From Methylobacter marinus A45 (GTDB taxonomy: Bacteria; Pseudomonadota; Gammaproteobacteria; Methylococcales; Methylomonadaceae), in the NCBI RefSeq assembly GCF_000383855.1, contig NZ_KB912877.1:626465-690464 (forward strand): 64,000 nt of DNA. Direction: 5' to 3'. The translations under genes were made by a program, and so were the position numbers. Position 1 is the first letter of the stretch. Every line of letters starts with the position of its first letter. This document shows positions 25,440 through 35,029 of this stretch, in pieces. The notes under the pieces were generated by a model. That model did not search any database. It saw only the letters and a program-made list of their open reading frames with translations, and was not told the DNA's origin.

Positions 25440-25640
25440 TTACTCTTCTGAGTCGCTCAATCCTGTAGACTCAGCTTGTTCTTTTTTAATCCTTTCATAA
25501 ATTTCTTCCCTATGAACAGAGACTTCTTTTGGTGCGTTAACACCGATGCGAACCTGATTTCCTTTGACTCCAAGAACAGTGACTGTAACTTCATCACCGA
25601 TCATCAAAGTCTCTCCTACCCGACGAGTCAAGATAAGCAT
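25440..25640 (-). CDS. csrA: Carbon storage regulator / translational repressor CsrA
   Basis: This is a 66-residue protein starting [18 protein letters not shown], with the [26 protein letters not shown] core. CsrA dimers bind GGA-containing hairpins over ribosome-binding sites and repress or stabilise mRNAs for carbon storage, motility and biofilm functions. Residues Leu4, Arg6-7 and Arg44, which contact RNA in the family, are present. The gene follows lysC on the same strand and precedes tRNA-Ser. In this genome it is a plausible regulator of the exopolysaccharide locus next door, but that is inference. Confidence 0.97.
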   Translation of the reverse strand: MLILTRRVGETLMIGDEVTVTVLGVKGNQVRIGVNAPKEVSVHREEIYERIKKEQAESTGLSDSEE

Positions 25641-25732
25641 GGCTTCTCCCTATATCTATTTAAAAACCACTGTTCTTACACAGCATCCAACCAAGATGCA
25701 CAATTATAGCAGCTTTTTCAGATAAATAAAGT

Positions 25733-26959
25733 TTAAGATTCTACTTCTTGATCTAACTTGAAAGCAGCATGTAGTGCTCTGACTGCCAGCTCCAGATATT
25801 TCTCATCAACAACAACGGAAATTTTAATTTCAGAAGTCGATATCATTCTAATGTTTATCCCTTCTTTTGCAAGCGTTTTAAACATAGTGCTGGCAATGCC
25901 CGCATGAGAACGCATGCCAACGCCCACAATTGAAATCTTTACAATACTGTCATCGCCAGTAACTTTTCTGGCACCAAGCTCTTCGCGTATGCCTTCCAAT
26001 AACGTTTTCGCCCTGAGGTAATCATTGCGATGCACGGTAAAAGTAAAATCCGTCGTCGAATCATCGGCAATATTCTGGACGATCATGTCGATTTCGATAT
26101 TGGCATCGGCAATCGGCCCAAGAATCTTAAACGCAACACCCGGCAAATCAGGCACTCCGGTAATGGTTAATTTTGCCTCGTCTCGATTAAATGCGATTCC
26201 GGAAATTAAAGCACTTTCCATTTGTGATTCCTCATAGGTAATGAGCGTACCCTTACCTTCTTTAAATGATGATAATACTCTTAAAGCAACGTTATATTTG
26301 CCGGCAAACTCAACTGATCGGATTTGCAGCACTTTTGAACCCAAGCTGGCCATCTCCAGCATTTCTTCAAAAGTGATTTTGTCGAGCCTGCGGGCTTTCG
26401 GCTCTACCCTGGGATCAGTAGTGTAGACACCGTCCACGTCCGTATAAATATGACATTCATCGGCTTTTAAAGCCGCCGCTAAGGCAACTGCCGTCGTATC
26501 AGAACCACCACGTCCCAATGTCGTGATATTGTCGTGCTCATCAACACCTTGAAAACCGGCGACAACAATGACCTTTCCCGCGTTAAGATGCATCCGTATG
26601 CGGGTATCATCTATATTGCGTATCCGGGCTTTAGTATGACTGCTGTCGGTCAGAATTTTTACCTGCCCTCCGGTATAAGAACACGCCGGACAGCCAATCT
26701 CGTGCAAAGCCATACTCAAAAGCGAAACGGTGACCTGCTCTCCTGTTGACAGCAGAACATCCATTTCTCTTTCAGTAGGCTGTTGTTGCATTTCCCTTGC
26801 CAAGGACACCAAACGATTGGTTTCGCCGCTCATCGCCGAAACGACGACGACAATCTGATCACCTAGATCATGCGCTTTTTTGACTTTTTCAGCGACTGCT
26901 TTAATTCGCTCGACAGAACCTACCGAAGTACCGCCGAATTTGTATACATATAATGCCAT
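25733..26959 (-). CDS. lysC: Aspartate kinase
   Basis: This 408-residue enzyme phosphorylates aspartate, the first step to lysine, threonine and methionine. The kinase domain has YKFGGTSVGS at the start, FQGVDEHDNITTLGRGGSDTTA and a YTDVDGVYTTDPR segment. Two C-terminal ACT domains (about 265-400, VPDLPGVAFKILGPIADANI and SHAGIASTMFKTLAKEGINI) give allosteric feedback control. The length is standard for the monofunctional class. It sits between alaS and csrA, an arrangement shared with many gammaproteobacteria, and lies 18 bases downstream of alaS. Confidence 0.96.
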   Translation of the reverse strand: MALYVYKFGGTSVGSVERIKAVAEKVKKAHDLGDQIVVVVSAMSGETNRLVSLAREMQQQPTEREMDVLLSTGEQVTVSLLSMALHEIGCPACSYTGGQVKILTDSSHTKARIRNIDDTRIRMHLNAGKVIVVAGFQGVDEHDNITTLGRGGSDTTAVALAAALKADECHIYTDVDGVYTTDPRVEPKARRLDKITFEEMLEMASLGSKVLQIRSVEFAGKYNVALRVLSSFKEGKGTLITYEESQMESALISGIAFNRDEAKLTITGVPDLPGVAFKILGPIADANIEIDMIVQNIADDSTTDFTFTVHRNDYLRAKTLLEGIREELGARKVTGDDSIVKISIVGVGMRSHAGIASTMFKTLAKEGINIRMISTSEIKISVVVDEKYLELAVRALHAAFKLDQEVES

Positions 26960-26977
26960 TCACTATAACCTTAATTT

Positions 26978-29590
26978 TCAAGCATTCATTTGCTCTTGCA
27001 CCCAAGCCGGAACCTGAGCCAATGCCTCGGCCAAACGAGATGGATCATTGCCGCCGGCCTGGGCCATATCAGGTCTGCCGCCGCCCTTGCCACCGACTTT
27101 TGTCGCCACAAAATTAACCAGATCGCCAGCTTTTATACGTCCCATTTGATCTTTGGAGACGCCCGCGCATAGCATGACCTTGCCGTTATCGACGACCGCC
27201 AGCACGATTGCAGAGCTGCCTAATTTGTTTTTCAACTGATCCACCATGTCGCGCATGGATTTAGGGTCAACATCATCGAGTTTGACGGCTAAAACCTTGA
27301 TGCCGCCGACATCAATAGCCTGCGCACTGATCTCTCCACCTGTTGAACTCGCCAGTTTTGATTTCAAGCGTTCCAACTGTTTCTCCAATGACTTGTTTTT
27401 TTCTATCAGTTGTTCAACTTTTTCGGGCGCCTTTTCGACTGAACTTTTTAAAAGCCCCGCAATACCGGTCAAGGCCTTGTCTCGACTTTCAATCCAGTCA
27501 ATACAGGCATTTCCGGTTACCGCCTCAATACGTCTAACACCCGCCGCAATACCGGTTTCACTGATTATTTTAAAACAACCTATGTCGCCCGCCCTATCGA
27601 CATGTGTGCCGCCGCAAAGCTCTGTTGAGAACGCGCCAATCTTTAGAACCCTGACTTCGTCACCGTATTTTTCGCCAAACAAAGCCATGGCTCCGGCATT
27701 CATAGCTTCATCTTTCGCCATGATTTGCGCGGAAACGGGATTGTTCAACCGGATCTGCTCATTGACCAGATGTTCAATAACGCTGATTTCATAGGCTGTC
27801 ACTGGTTCAAAATGCGAGAAGTCAAATCGCAGACGCTCCGCGTTAACCAGGGATCCTTTCTGAGCCACATGATCACCTAAAACCCGTCTTAATGCCGCAT
27901 GCAGTAAATGGGTAGCCGAATGATTCAGTTCAGTTGCCTTTCTATCGGCGGCACTGACACGCGCATCGCACACTTGCCCTTTGCTCAGAGTTCCCGCAGT
28001 GACCTTACCCTTATGTAAAAACAGATTACCGCCCTGCTTTTGCGTATCAGTCACTTCAAATACTGCGCCATCGGCTTCGATTCTGCCGCAATCGCCCACC
28101 TGCCCCCCGGATTCAGCATAGAAAGGCGTTTTATCCAGAACCACAATGCCTTCGTCACCTTCCTCCAGACTGTCAACCGGTTGGCCTTTTTGGTAAAGTC
28201 CAAGGATATGTACCTGATCATCGAGTTGTTTGTAACCGGTGAATTCGGTCTGCACATCCAGTTTGATATCCTGATCATAATCGGCCCCGAAACTGCTGGC
28301 GGATCGAGCTCTTTGCCGCTGCTCGGACATAGCCATTTCAAAACCGGCATGGTCGACGGAGAGATGGTTTTCACGAGCAAAATCAGCCGTCAAATCCACC
28401 GGAAAACCGTATGTATCATAAAGCTGGAATACCGTATCACCAGGAATTACCGAACCTTCCATTCTGGCCACACAAGCTTCGAGGATTTTCATGCCTTGTT
28501 CTAAAGTTTCAGCAAAGCGCTCTTCTTCTTTTCTCAGCACCCGTTCGACTTGCGCCTGGCCGCCTTTAAGTTCCGGATAAGCCTCGCCCATTGCTTCTAC
28601 CAGTGGCGCGACTAATTTATAGAAGAACACATCACGAATACCCAGACGATAACCGTGGCGGATAGCCCGGCGAATGATCCGCCGCAGGACATACCCGCGC
28701 CCTTCGTTTGACGGCATGACACCATCGGCCACCAGGAAGGCGCAGGAACGGATATGATCGGCAATCACCCGCAATGAACTTTGCGTTAAATCATTGGTTC
28801 CGGCGATTTCAGCCGCGGCTCTCAGCAATTTCTGAAACAGATCGATCTCATAATTGCTGTGCACCCCTTGCATCACTGCTGAGATTCGCTCAAGCCCCAT
28901 GCCTGTATCGACAGAAGGTTTGGGCAAGGGATGTAAATTTCCTTCACTGTCGCGATCATATTGCATGAACACCAGGTTCCAGATTTCGATATATCTGTCT
29001 CCATCCTCTTCCGGTGAACCCGGCGGACCGCCAGGAATGTCTTCGCCATGATCATAGAATATTTCGGTACATGGCCCGCAAGGACCGACATCGCCCATGG
29101 ACCAAAAGTTATCCTTGGCACCGATTCTTGAAAACCGGCTCGGATCGATTCCGATATCCTGCAGCCATATTTTTTCAGCTTCGGAATCTTCCTCAAAAAC
29201 GGTTACCCATAATTTCTGCGCTGGAATTCCCAACTCCTTCGTCAGAAATTCCCAGGCAAAATGGATTGCTTCTTTCTTGAAATAGTCGCCGAAGCTGAAA
29301 TTGCCCAGCATTTCAAAAAACGTATGATGACGGGCCGTATAACCGACATTTTCCAAATCATTGTGCTTACCGCCTGCTCTCACACAGCGCTGGCTAGTCA
29401 CGGCCCGACTATAATCGCGCTGATCTCTGCCTAGAAATACATCCTTGAACTGCACCATGCCGGCATTCGTGAATAACAAGGTCGGGTCATTACCGGGCAC
29501 TAGCGAACTTGAAGGCTGCACAGAGTGACCTCGTTCGCGAAAGAATTCCAGAAATGCGGAGCGCAATTCTGAACTAGTCATTTTTCTCAT
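26978..29590 (-). CDS. alaS: Alanine--tRNA ligase
   Basis: This 870-residue class II synthetase is the expected length for the family. The catalytic domain starts [16 protein letters not shown] and has [14 protein letters not shown] and [19 protein letters not shown]. The editing domain carries [12 protein letters not shown] and [13 protein letters not shown] with the zinc-binding His and Cys residues. The C-terminal C-Ala domain ([24 protein letters not shown]) is complete. It charges tRNA-Ala and clears mischarged Ser and Gly. It lies 21 bases downstream of recX and is likely in the recA-recX-alaS-lysC transcription unit. Confidence 0.98.
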   Translation of the reverse strand: MRKMTSSELRSAFLEFFRERGHSVQPSSSLVPGNDPTLLFTNAGMVQFKDVFLGRDQRDYSRAVTSQRCVRAGGKHNDLENVGYTARHHTFFEMLGNFSFGDYFKKEAIHFAWEFLTKELGIPAQKLWVTVFEEDSEAEKIWLQDIGIDPSRFSRIGAKDNFWSMGDVGPCGPCTEIFYDHGEDIPGGPPGSPEEDGDRYIEIWNLVFMQYDRDSEGNLHPLPKPSVDTGMGLERISAVMQGVHSNYEIDLFQKLLRAAAEIAGTNDLTQSSLRVIADHIRSCAFLVADGVMPSNEGRGYVLRRIIRRAIRHGYRLGIRDVFFYKLVAPLVEAMGEAYPELKGGQAQVERVLRKEEERFAETLEQGMKILEACVARMEGSVIPGDTVFQLYDTYGFPVDLTADFARENHLSVDHAGFEMAMSEQRQRARSASSFGADYDQDIKLDVQTEFTGYKQLDDQVHILGLYQKGQPVDSLEEGDEGIVVLDKTPFYAESGGQVGDCGRIEADGAVFEVTDTQKQGGNLFLHKGKVTAGTLSKGQVCDARVSAADRKATELNHSATHLLHAALRRVLGDHVAQKGSLVNAERLRFDFSHFEPVTAYEISVIEHLVNEQIRLNNPVSAQIMAKDEAMNAGAMALFGEKYGDEVRVLKIGAFSTELCGGTHVDRAGDIGCFKIISETGIAAGVRRIEAVTGNACIDWIESRDKALTGIAGLLKSSVEKAPEKVEQLIEKNKSLEKQLERLKSKLASSTGGEISAQAIDVGGIKVLAVKLDDVDPKSMRDMVDQLKNKLGSSAIVLAVVDNGKVMLCAGVSKDQMGRIKAGDLVNFVATKVGGKGGGRPDMAQAGGNDPSRLAEALAQVPAWVQEQMNA

Positions 29591-29611
29591 AGTAACTAAA
29601 TGATTTAAAAA

Positions 29612-30079
29612 CTAAAATTTATTCTTGTTAATATTCAAATGATCATATAAAGCACTGATCATTTCACCGGTAAAGCCGCGATGCAATAAAAATCGGCTGC
29701 GTCTTGCCCACTCATTTCGATCCAGGTTTTTCTTATGGTTATATTTTTTGCTGTAAACCTGCTCCAGCAGTTCCATCCAACTATCGCCGGACTCTCGTAA
29801 AACTTCCTCTAAATCAATTTCATCAATTCCATTTTGCCGAAGCTCATATTCAATGCGAACAGGTCCATAGCCTCTCTGCATACGATAGCGGGCATAGTTT
29901 GTGGCATAGCGTTGATCATTTTGCCAGCCTTGTCGCGCTAACTCATCAATAACAGCCAGTATGTCTGCCCTATCAAAACCTTTTCCCGTTAATTTAACGA
30001 GCAATTCTTTCCGGCTATGCTCTCTGCGAGTCAGTAATCGAAGACAGGTTTCCTTAATTGCTTTACAAGCGTCATTCAC
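29612..30079 (-). CDS. recX: Regulatory protein RecX
   Basis: This 155-residue protein has three-helix RecX repeats, with RLLTRREHSRKELLVKL, then DELARQGWQNDQRYATNYARYR and GPVRIEYELRQNGI. RecX caps and inhibits RecA filaments. It is encoded 23 bases downstream of recA on the same strand, the usual position. The length is normal. Confidence 0.95.
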   Translation of the reverse strand: MNDACKAIKETCLRLLTRREHSRKELLVKLTGKGFDRADILAVIDELARQGWQNDQRYATNYARYRMQRGYGPVRIEYELRQNGIDEIDLEEVLRESGDSWMELLEQVYSKKYNHKKNLDRNEWARRSRFLLHRGFTGEMISALYDHLNINKNKF

Positions 30080-30102
30080 AACAGATTAAATCAACCGAGC
30101 GG

Positions 30103-31140
30103 CTAGTCGCCTTCATCCGCCAGAGAAGCTTCCTCAATGAGTTCTGGCTTCCGCCCAAACGCCTCGGCCCGTATTTTGCTTTCGATCTCTTTGGCTTTTT
30201 CAGGATGTTCCTTCAGGAAGGTTTTAGCGTTATCCTTGCCTTGGCCAATTTTTTCATCGCCATAGCTGTACCAGGACCCCGCCTTCTGGATGAAACCATA
30301 ATTGACCCCCAAGTCGACCAGTTCGCCCAGGAACGACACACCCTCGTTATACAAAATCTCGAACTCAGCCTGTTTAAAAGGTGGAGCGACTTTATTTTTA
30401 ACAACCTTTACGCGAGTTTCGTTTCCTATTACTTCTTCGCCTTTTTTAACCGAGCCGATACGTCGAATATCCAATCGCACCGAGGAATAAAACTTAAGTG
30501 CATTACCGCCGGTCGTTGTTTCGGGGCTGCCGAACATAACGCCGATTTTCATCCTGATCTGGTTAATAAAAATAACCAGCGTATTGGATCGCTTGATGTT
30601 GGCTGTTAATTTTCTCAATGCCTGCGACATCAGGCGCGCCTGCAGTCCCATATGGGAGTCGCCCATATCGCCTTCGATTTCAGCCTTGGGCGTTAAGGCC
30701 GCGACCGAATCGACGACGACGACATCAACGGCACCGGAACGCACCAGCATGTCGGTAATTTCCAGGGCCTGCTCACCGGTGTCGGGTTGAGACACCAGGA
30801 GATCATCGACATTGACGCCGATTTTTTCGGCGTAACTGGGATCCAGAGCATGTTCGGCATCGACAAAAGCCGCTGTGCCGCCGAGTTTTTGCATTTCAGC
30901 AATAACTTGCAGCGTCAAGGTGGTTTTGCCGGATGATTCAGGTCCATAAATTTCCACAATACGGCCGCGCGGTAAGCCTCCGCAGCCCAGCGCAATATCC
31001 AACCCCAGAGAACCGGTAGAAACCACTTCGATATCACGCGCGGCAGCTACATCGCCCATGCGCATGACAGATCCCTTACCGAACTGTTTTTCTATCTGCA
31101 TCAGCGCTGCGCCCAGCGCTTTCTTCTTGTTCTCATCCAT
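30103..31140 (-). CDS. recA: Recombinase RecA
   Basis: This is a 345-residue recombinase. Walker A is [10 protein letters not shown] near residues 66-75, Walker B is [10 protein letters not shown], and the DNA-binding loop L2 region is [18 protein letters not shown] with QIRMKIG before it. The acidic C-terminal tail ([12 protein letters not shown]) is short. RecA forms filaments on single-stranded DNA, drives strand exchange and triggers LexA cleavage. I found no clean CTG-N10-CAG LexA site in the 131 bases upstream, only a half-site near the start, so SOS control is not shown here. Confidence 0.98.
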   Translation of the reverse strand: MDENKKKALGAALMQIEKQFGKGSVMRMGDVAAARDIEVVSTGSLGLDIALGCGGLPRGRIVEIYGPESSGKTTLTLQVIAEMQKLGGTAAFVDAEHALDPSYAEKIGVNVDDLLVSQPDTGEQALEITDMLVRSGAVDVVVVDSVAALTPKAEIEGDMGDSHMGLQARLMSQALRKLTANIKRSNTLVIFINQIRMKIGVMFGSPETTTGGNALKFYSSVRLDIRRIGSVKKGEEVIGNETRVKVVKNKVAPPFKQAEFEILYNEGVSFLGELVDLGVNYGFIQKAGSWYSYGDEKIGQGKDNAKTFLKEHPEKAKEIESKIRAEAFGRKPELIEEASLADEGD

Positions 31141-31271
31141 TGTTTATGCCCTGTATATTGAAAAGGAAGTATCGCTCAATCGAACTGTTTATTATCACAT
31201 AGAGATATGTATTCGGATAGCCTTGATTTGCAAATCAACCTTATCTCTTTTGCGACCCTGATTTCTTAACT

Positions 31272-32420
31272 TCAATTAGACAACATGGCCCAAGCGAGTT
31301 CCGCCATGTTTTTCGAACCTCCACCCTGCCCCAACTGCGCCTTAACCTGGGCCAGGTTGCCACGCATCGTGTCGGCATAAGCCTTATCGGTTAAAATCCG
31401 GTTGATTTCCGCCGCCAGATTTTCCGAAGTCGCCTCATGCTGAATCAGCTCTCTCACAATACGTTTGCCAGCAATAATATTGGGTAATCCGATAAACGGT
31501 GTTTTCACAAGCCATCGCCCTAGAAAGTAAGTTACCAGGGAAAGTTTATAGGCTATTACCATAGGAATGGTTAACAAGGCAATTTCCAGCGTTGCCGTGC
31601 CCGATGTTGTCATGACCACATTGCAGCACTGAATCACATCATAAGGCTGATTTTTTACCGTGGTAATTTTAACCGGCGACTGGCGAAGATATTCTTCGAG
31701 CAATGCATCGCTGATTGAATCGGCCTGAGGCAGCAGAAACCGGGCTTCAGGAAAATCGATCTGAATCTTTCCGGCGGCTTCCAGCATGACCGGCAGCATG
31801 CGCTTGATCTCATTGGCACGACTCCCCGGCAATAAGCCAATCACTGTTTTTCTTTGCCCCAGGCCGAATCGCATTAGATCTTCTTCTTTTGAGTACTGGG
31901 CATGGACTTTATCGGCAGACGGATGTCCGACATAGCGGACCGGCACATTTTCGGCTTCATAATAAGCCGTCTCAAAGGGGAAGATGACCGCCATCATGTC
32001 AATGACTTGCCCGTATTTCTTAACCCGTCCTGGACGCCATGCCCACACTTGTGGACCGACGTAAAACAGCACCTTGATACCGTGCTGCTTGGCGTATCGT
32101 GCCAGCTTGAAGTTAAATTCCTTGTAATCGACGCAAACCAGCAGATCCGGTCGCTCATCCGAAAGTATCCGTTGCATGAGCTTCAGAGCGCGACGAATTT
32201 CACCATAATGCTTTATCACTTCGACAACACCGATCACAGAGATAGTCGATGAGTCATAACGAATATCAACGCCCGCCTGAGCCATTTTCGCGCCGCCCAT
32301 GCCGATGCCATTGATATCCTGCTGATATTTACGCAATTCCAGGAACATATTGGCGGCGTGCTGATCGCCGGAAGACTCGCCGGCACTGAACATAACAGTG
32401 AATGGTTTGTTTTGTGACAA
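31272..32420 (-). CDS. lpxB: Lipid-A-disaccharide synthase
   Basis: This 382-residue GT-B enzyme of family 19 joins UDP-2,3-diacyl-GlcN and lipid X to form the lipid A disaccharide. It has FSAGESSGDQHAANMF at the N-terminus, the GMGGAKMAQAG stretch, VGPQVWAWRPGRVKK and GLLPGSRANEIKRML, all diagnostic of LpxB. A gnnB gene lies 112 bases upstream with a terminator-like hairpin between. If GnnA/GnnB are active, this LpxB should accept N3-acylated substrate, as happens in organisms with amide-only lipid A. Confidence 0.96.
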   Translation of the reverse strand: MSQNKPFTVMFSAGESSGDQHAANMFLELRKYQQDINGIGMGGAKMAQAGVDIRYDSSTISVIGVVEVIKHYGEIRRALKLMQRILSDERPDLLVCVDYKEFNFKLARYAKQHGIKVLFYVGPQVWAWRPGRVKKYGQVIDMMAVIFPFETAYYEAENVPVRYVGHPSADKVHAQYSKEEDLMRFGLGQRKTVIGLLPGSRANEIKRMLPVMLEAAGKIQIDFPEARFLLPQADSISDALLEEYLRQSPVKITTVKNQPYDVIQCCNVVMTTSGTATLEIALLTIPMVIAYKLSLVTYFLGRWLVKTPFIGLPNIIAGKRIVRELIQHEATSENLAAEINRILTDKAYADTMRGNLAQVKAQLGQGGGSKNMAELAWAMLSN

Positions 32421-32462
32421 GAATGAACCTATCGAATAAATATATTAGAGACTACCAAACAA

Positions 32463-32485
32463 AAGGCCGACTAAAAGCCGGCCTT
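32463..32485 (-). terminator. Hairpin terminator after gnnB
   Basis: On the minus strand AAGGCCG and CGGCCTT form a seven-base stem (extendable) with a GCTTTTAGT-type loop, followed by TTTTG. It lies between the gnnB stop and the lpxB start. It could partly separate lpxB from gnnA-gnnB. Confidence 0.6.
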
Positions 32486-32532
32486 CATTGCTATTGCGTC
32501 AATCTTTATCGCTTGACCAATCCTGCAATCAC

Positions 32533-33630
32533 TTAAGCGGTTAATACCTCACGGATAACGCTGACAATCTCTTTGATAGTCGCATCAGCCAGATAAGGGC
32601 AAATCGGCAACGAGAAACAGTTGGCCGCAACGGACTCGGTGACAGGCAGACTCAAACCCGCGCATTCCTCTTTAAATACATTTTGCTGATGCAACGGCAC
32701 CGGGTAATACACTGCGCAGCCTATTTGCTTATCCTGCAAGGCTTTTAACACCTCATCCCGACGATCGCACAACAAAGTATACTGATGATAAACGTGCTCG
32801 CCGAGCCCATCTTCAAAAGGAGTCGTCAACGGCAGATCAGCCATTAATTCGGAATAAAGATGTGCGGCATGACGACGCCCTTTATTGTACTGATCGATTC
32901 GTTTCAGTTTCGCTCTTAAAACCACCGCCTGCATATCGTCCAGACGACTGTTATAACCGATAACATCATGATAATACCGTATATCGGAACCATGATTGCG
33001 CAATCTTTTGATTTCGGCTGCGGTTTCGTCAGAGTTTGTCGTCACCAGACCGCCATCCCCGAAAGCCCCTAAATTTTTACTCGGGAAAAAGCTGAAGCCA
33101 GACGCATGACCGATAGCGCCGGTTTGTTGTCCGTTGATGCTCGCGCCGAACGACTGGCAGCAATCTTCAATCAGCTTCAGGTCATGTTGATCGCACAACT
33201 GCTTGATTTTAGCCATATCGGCGGGCTGACCGAACAGATGCACCGGCATGACTGCCTTGGTTTTTGGCGTAATGGCTTTTTCAATCGCTTCCGGGGAGAT
33301 ATTGAAAGTCTTCGGATCGATATCGACAAAGACCGGCTTGGCGCCTACATACTTGATCGCCTCGGCCGTGGCAATAAAAGTGAAGGCAGTAGTGATGACT
33401 TCATCACCAGCACCAATGCCTTCGGCAAGCAGCGCCAAATGCAAGGCATCGGTGCCTGAAGCCACGCCGATGGCATGCTTGACGCCCAGATACTCGGCCG
33501 CTTCTTTTTCGAATGCCTGAACATTAGGCCCTAGAATAAACGAGCAGTTTGCTATTGTCTCAGCCAGCCCCTGCTCAATTTCATCTTTGATTTCAGCATA
33601 TTGAGCCTTCAGGTTTACCATTGGTATCAT
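32533..33630 (-). CDS. gnnB: UDP-GlcNAc 3-aminotransferase (lipid A), GnnB-like
   Basis: This is a 365-residue DegT-family PLP enzyme. It has SGTDALHLALLA for phosphate binding, Asp156 in LIEDCCQSFGA and Lys185 in FFPSKNLGAFGDGG. GnnB transaminates UDP-3-keto-GlcNAc to UDP-2-acetamido-3-amino-dideoxyglucose, which LpxA then acylates on nitrogen. The call rests on neighbourhood: a Gfo/Idh/MocA partner is directly upstream and lpxB directly downstream, as described for lipid A clusters with 2,3-diamino sugar in Acidithiobacillus-type bacteria. A role in another 3-amino sugar, as for the related enzyme at 18.8 kb, is the alternative. Confidence 0.85.
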   Translation of the reverse strand: MIPMVNLKAQYAEIKDEIEQGLAETIANCSFILGPNVQAFEKEAAEYLGVKHAIGVASGTDALHLALLAEGIGAGDEVITTAFTFIATAEAIKYVGAKPVFVDIDPKTFNISPEAIEKAITPKTKAVMPVHLFGQPADMAKIKQLCDQHDLKLIEDCCQSFGASINGQQTGAIGHASGFSFFPSKNLGAFGDGGLVTTNSDETAAEIKRLRNHGSDIRYYHDVIGYNSRLDDMQAVVLRAKLKRIDQYNKGRRHAAHLYSELMADLPLTTPFEDGLGEHVYHQYTLLCDRRDEVLKALQDKQIGCAVYYPVPLHQQNVFKEECAGLSLPVTESVAANCFSLPICPYLADATIKEIVSVIREVLTA

Positions 33631-33685
33631 ATTTTATTGCCTTTAATTTATTCAGAAAATCTTATAGCGCAATGCAAAAAGACGA

Positions 33686-34621
33686 CTATTTGTCGCCTAA
33701 CAAACGCGTAATCTGTATCGCCGTTTCAAGCGCTCTTTTACCGGCTTCACCGGATACCAGAGGATTTTCTCCGGTATGAATACAATTGATGAAATGCTTA
33801 ATTTCTTCCAGCAAGGCATCACCGCTTTCAAACACGGATTCTTCCGTTTCTATTTCAGGGATGCCCGGGAACATCTCCTTGCTGCCGGTACGGTGTTTGG
33901 TCAAAACACGGTTTTGGAAATCCACCGATACATAGGAACGAGGACGGAACATGCGCATTTTACGCTCCATCTTCATGCTGATGCGGCTGGCGGTCACATT
34001 GGCTACACAGCCGTTTTTAAACATCAGCCTGGCATTGGCGATATCGGTGCCCTGAGTCAGCACCGGCGTGCCGCTGGCATCGATGCGCTCTACTTCTGAA
34101 TCCACCAGTGCCAGAATGATGTCGATATCATGAATCATCAAATCCAGCACCACGCTGACGTCATTAGCGCGCGGATTGAAAGGCGACAGGCGATGAGACT
34201 CGATAAACAGCGGCTTTTCCTCGTTATCAAGACCTAATACGGCCGGGTTAAACCGTTCCAGATGCCCCACTTGCAGTATCAGATTTTTTGCCTTGGCAAT
34301 AGCTATCAGTTCTTCAGCTTCCTCAACTGTTACGGTAATCGGTTTCTCAACCAGCACATGCGCGCCATGTTCAAGAAAATCCTTTGAAACTTTGTGATGC
34401 AGGGTTGTCGGCACGACAATACTGACCGCATCGACTTCGCCAAGCAGGGGTTTATAATCGGTCAATGCCTGGGCGCCGTATTGCCCTGCGATTTCTTTGG
34501 CTGTCGCCTCATTGATGTCGACAACGGCAACCAGCTCACAATCCGGCAGTGACGCATATTTCTGTGCGTGAAATTTCCCTAGATAGCCTGTGCCAATAAC
34601 AGCGCATTTTATTTTTTTCAT
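33686..34621 (-). CDS. gnnA: UDP-GlcNAc 3-dehydrogenase (lipid A), GnnA-like
   Basis: This 311-residue Gfo/Idh/MocA oxidoreductase starts KIKCAVIGTGYLGKFHAQKY (Rossmann fold), with VLVEKPITV as the EKP motif and VVLDLMIHDIDIILAL for the catalytic His-Asp pair. GnnA oxidises the 3-OH of UDP-GlcNAc with NAD+, giving the 3-keto sugar for GnnB. The short length, about 310 residues, fits GnnA rather than the 345-residue WbpB-like protein at 20 kb. It is the first gene of the gnnA-gnnB-lpxB cluster. Confidence 0.85.
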   Translation of the reverse strand: MKKIKCAVIGTGYLGKFHAQKYASLPDCELVAVVDINEATAKEIAGQYGAQALTDYKPLLGEVDAVSIVVPTTLHHKVSKDFLEHGAHVLVEKPITVTVEEAEELIAIAKAKNLILQVGHLERFNPAVLGLDNEEKPLFIESHRLSPFNPRANDVSVVLDLMIHDIDIILALVDSEVERIDASGTPVLTQGTDIANARLMFKNGCVANVTASRISMKMERKMRMFRPRSYVSVDFQNRVLTKHRTGSKEMFPGIPEIETEESVFESGDALLEEIKHFINCIHTGENPLVSGEAGKRALETAIQITRLLGDK

Positions 34622-35029
34622 GTAATTACTTTATTAATTTAGTTCAACTTACAACCCGACAAGAAGCCTTAGGAACGGAATGAAATAAGACCCGCGATTG
34701 AGGCAGGATTTCTGTTCCTGCTCAACGACTGCATGGATGGGGTGAATGCAGAGAAATGACGGGATCATTTCCTGTCCATGCAGTCGTACTCACGCCCCTT
34801 ACCTACATCCCTGTAGGCAACGCAGGGGATGGACGGAAAGACAAGTCAGTTGCGGGCGTTATAAAATTCACGTTTCTTCAATAGTGACAAAGACCTCGCG
34901 GTGTTATCTACCCTGCTACGGGATAAAACCGCATATTGTAAACCATCAGTCTGTATTCAGAAAATTTTGTGCAGACATCCTGCTGGTAAAAAGCCGTGTC
35001 CTTTTTATTTTATTGAAACCCCGGTCAAG
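34622..35029. other. Intergenic region containing a MITE-like element
   Basis: About 400 bases separate gnnA from the GGDEF-EAL gene. The first half is filled by the element at 34669-34879. The remaining 150 bases hold no feature that I recognise. The gnnA promoter must lie within or next to the element. Confidence 0.55.
34669..34879 (+). repeat. MITE-like element with imperfect 35-bp inverted ends, copy 2
   Basis: Both ends match the element at 24204-24413: TTAGGAACGGAATGAAATAA through the GGCAGGATTTCTGTTCCT block on the left, and GACGGAAAGACAAGTCAG through ATAAAATTCACG on the right. The centre differs and has its own palindromes, such as CCTACATCCCTGTAGG. There is no coding capacity. Confidence 0.7.

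Noticed and set aside
31141-31271. LexA operator upstream of recA
   Set aside because: Only CTGTATATTGAAAAGG-like half-sites occur; there is no CTG-N10-CAG dyad, so no SOS box is claimed.
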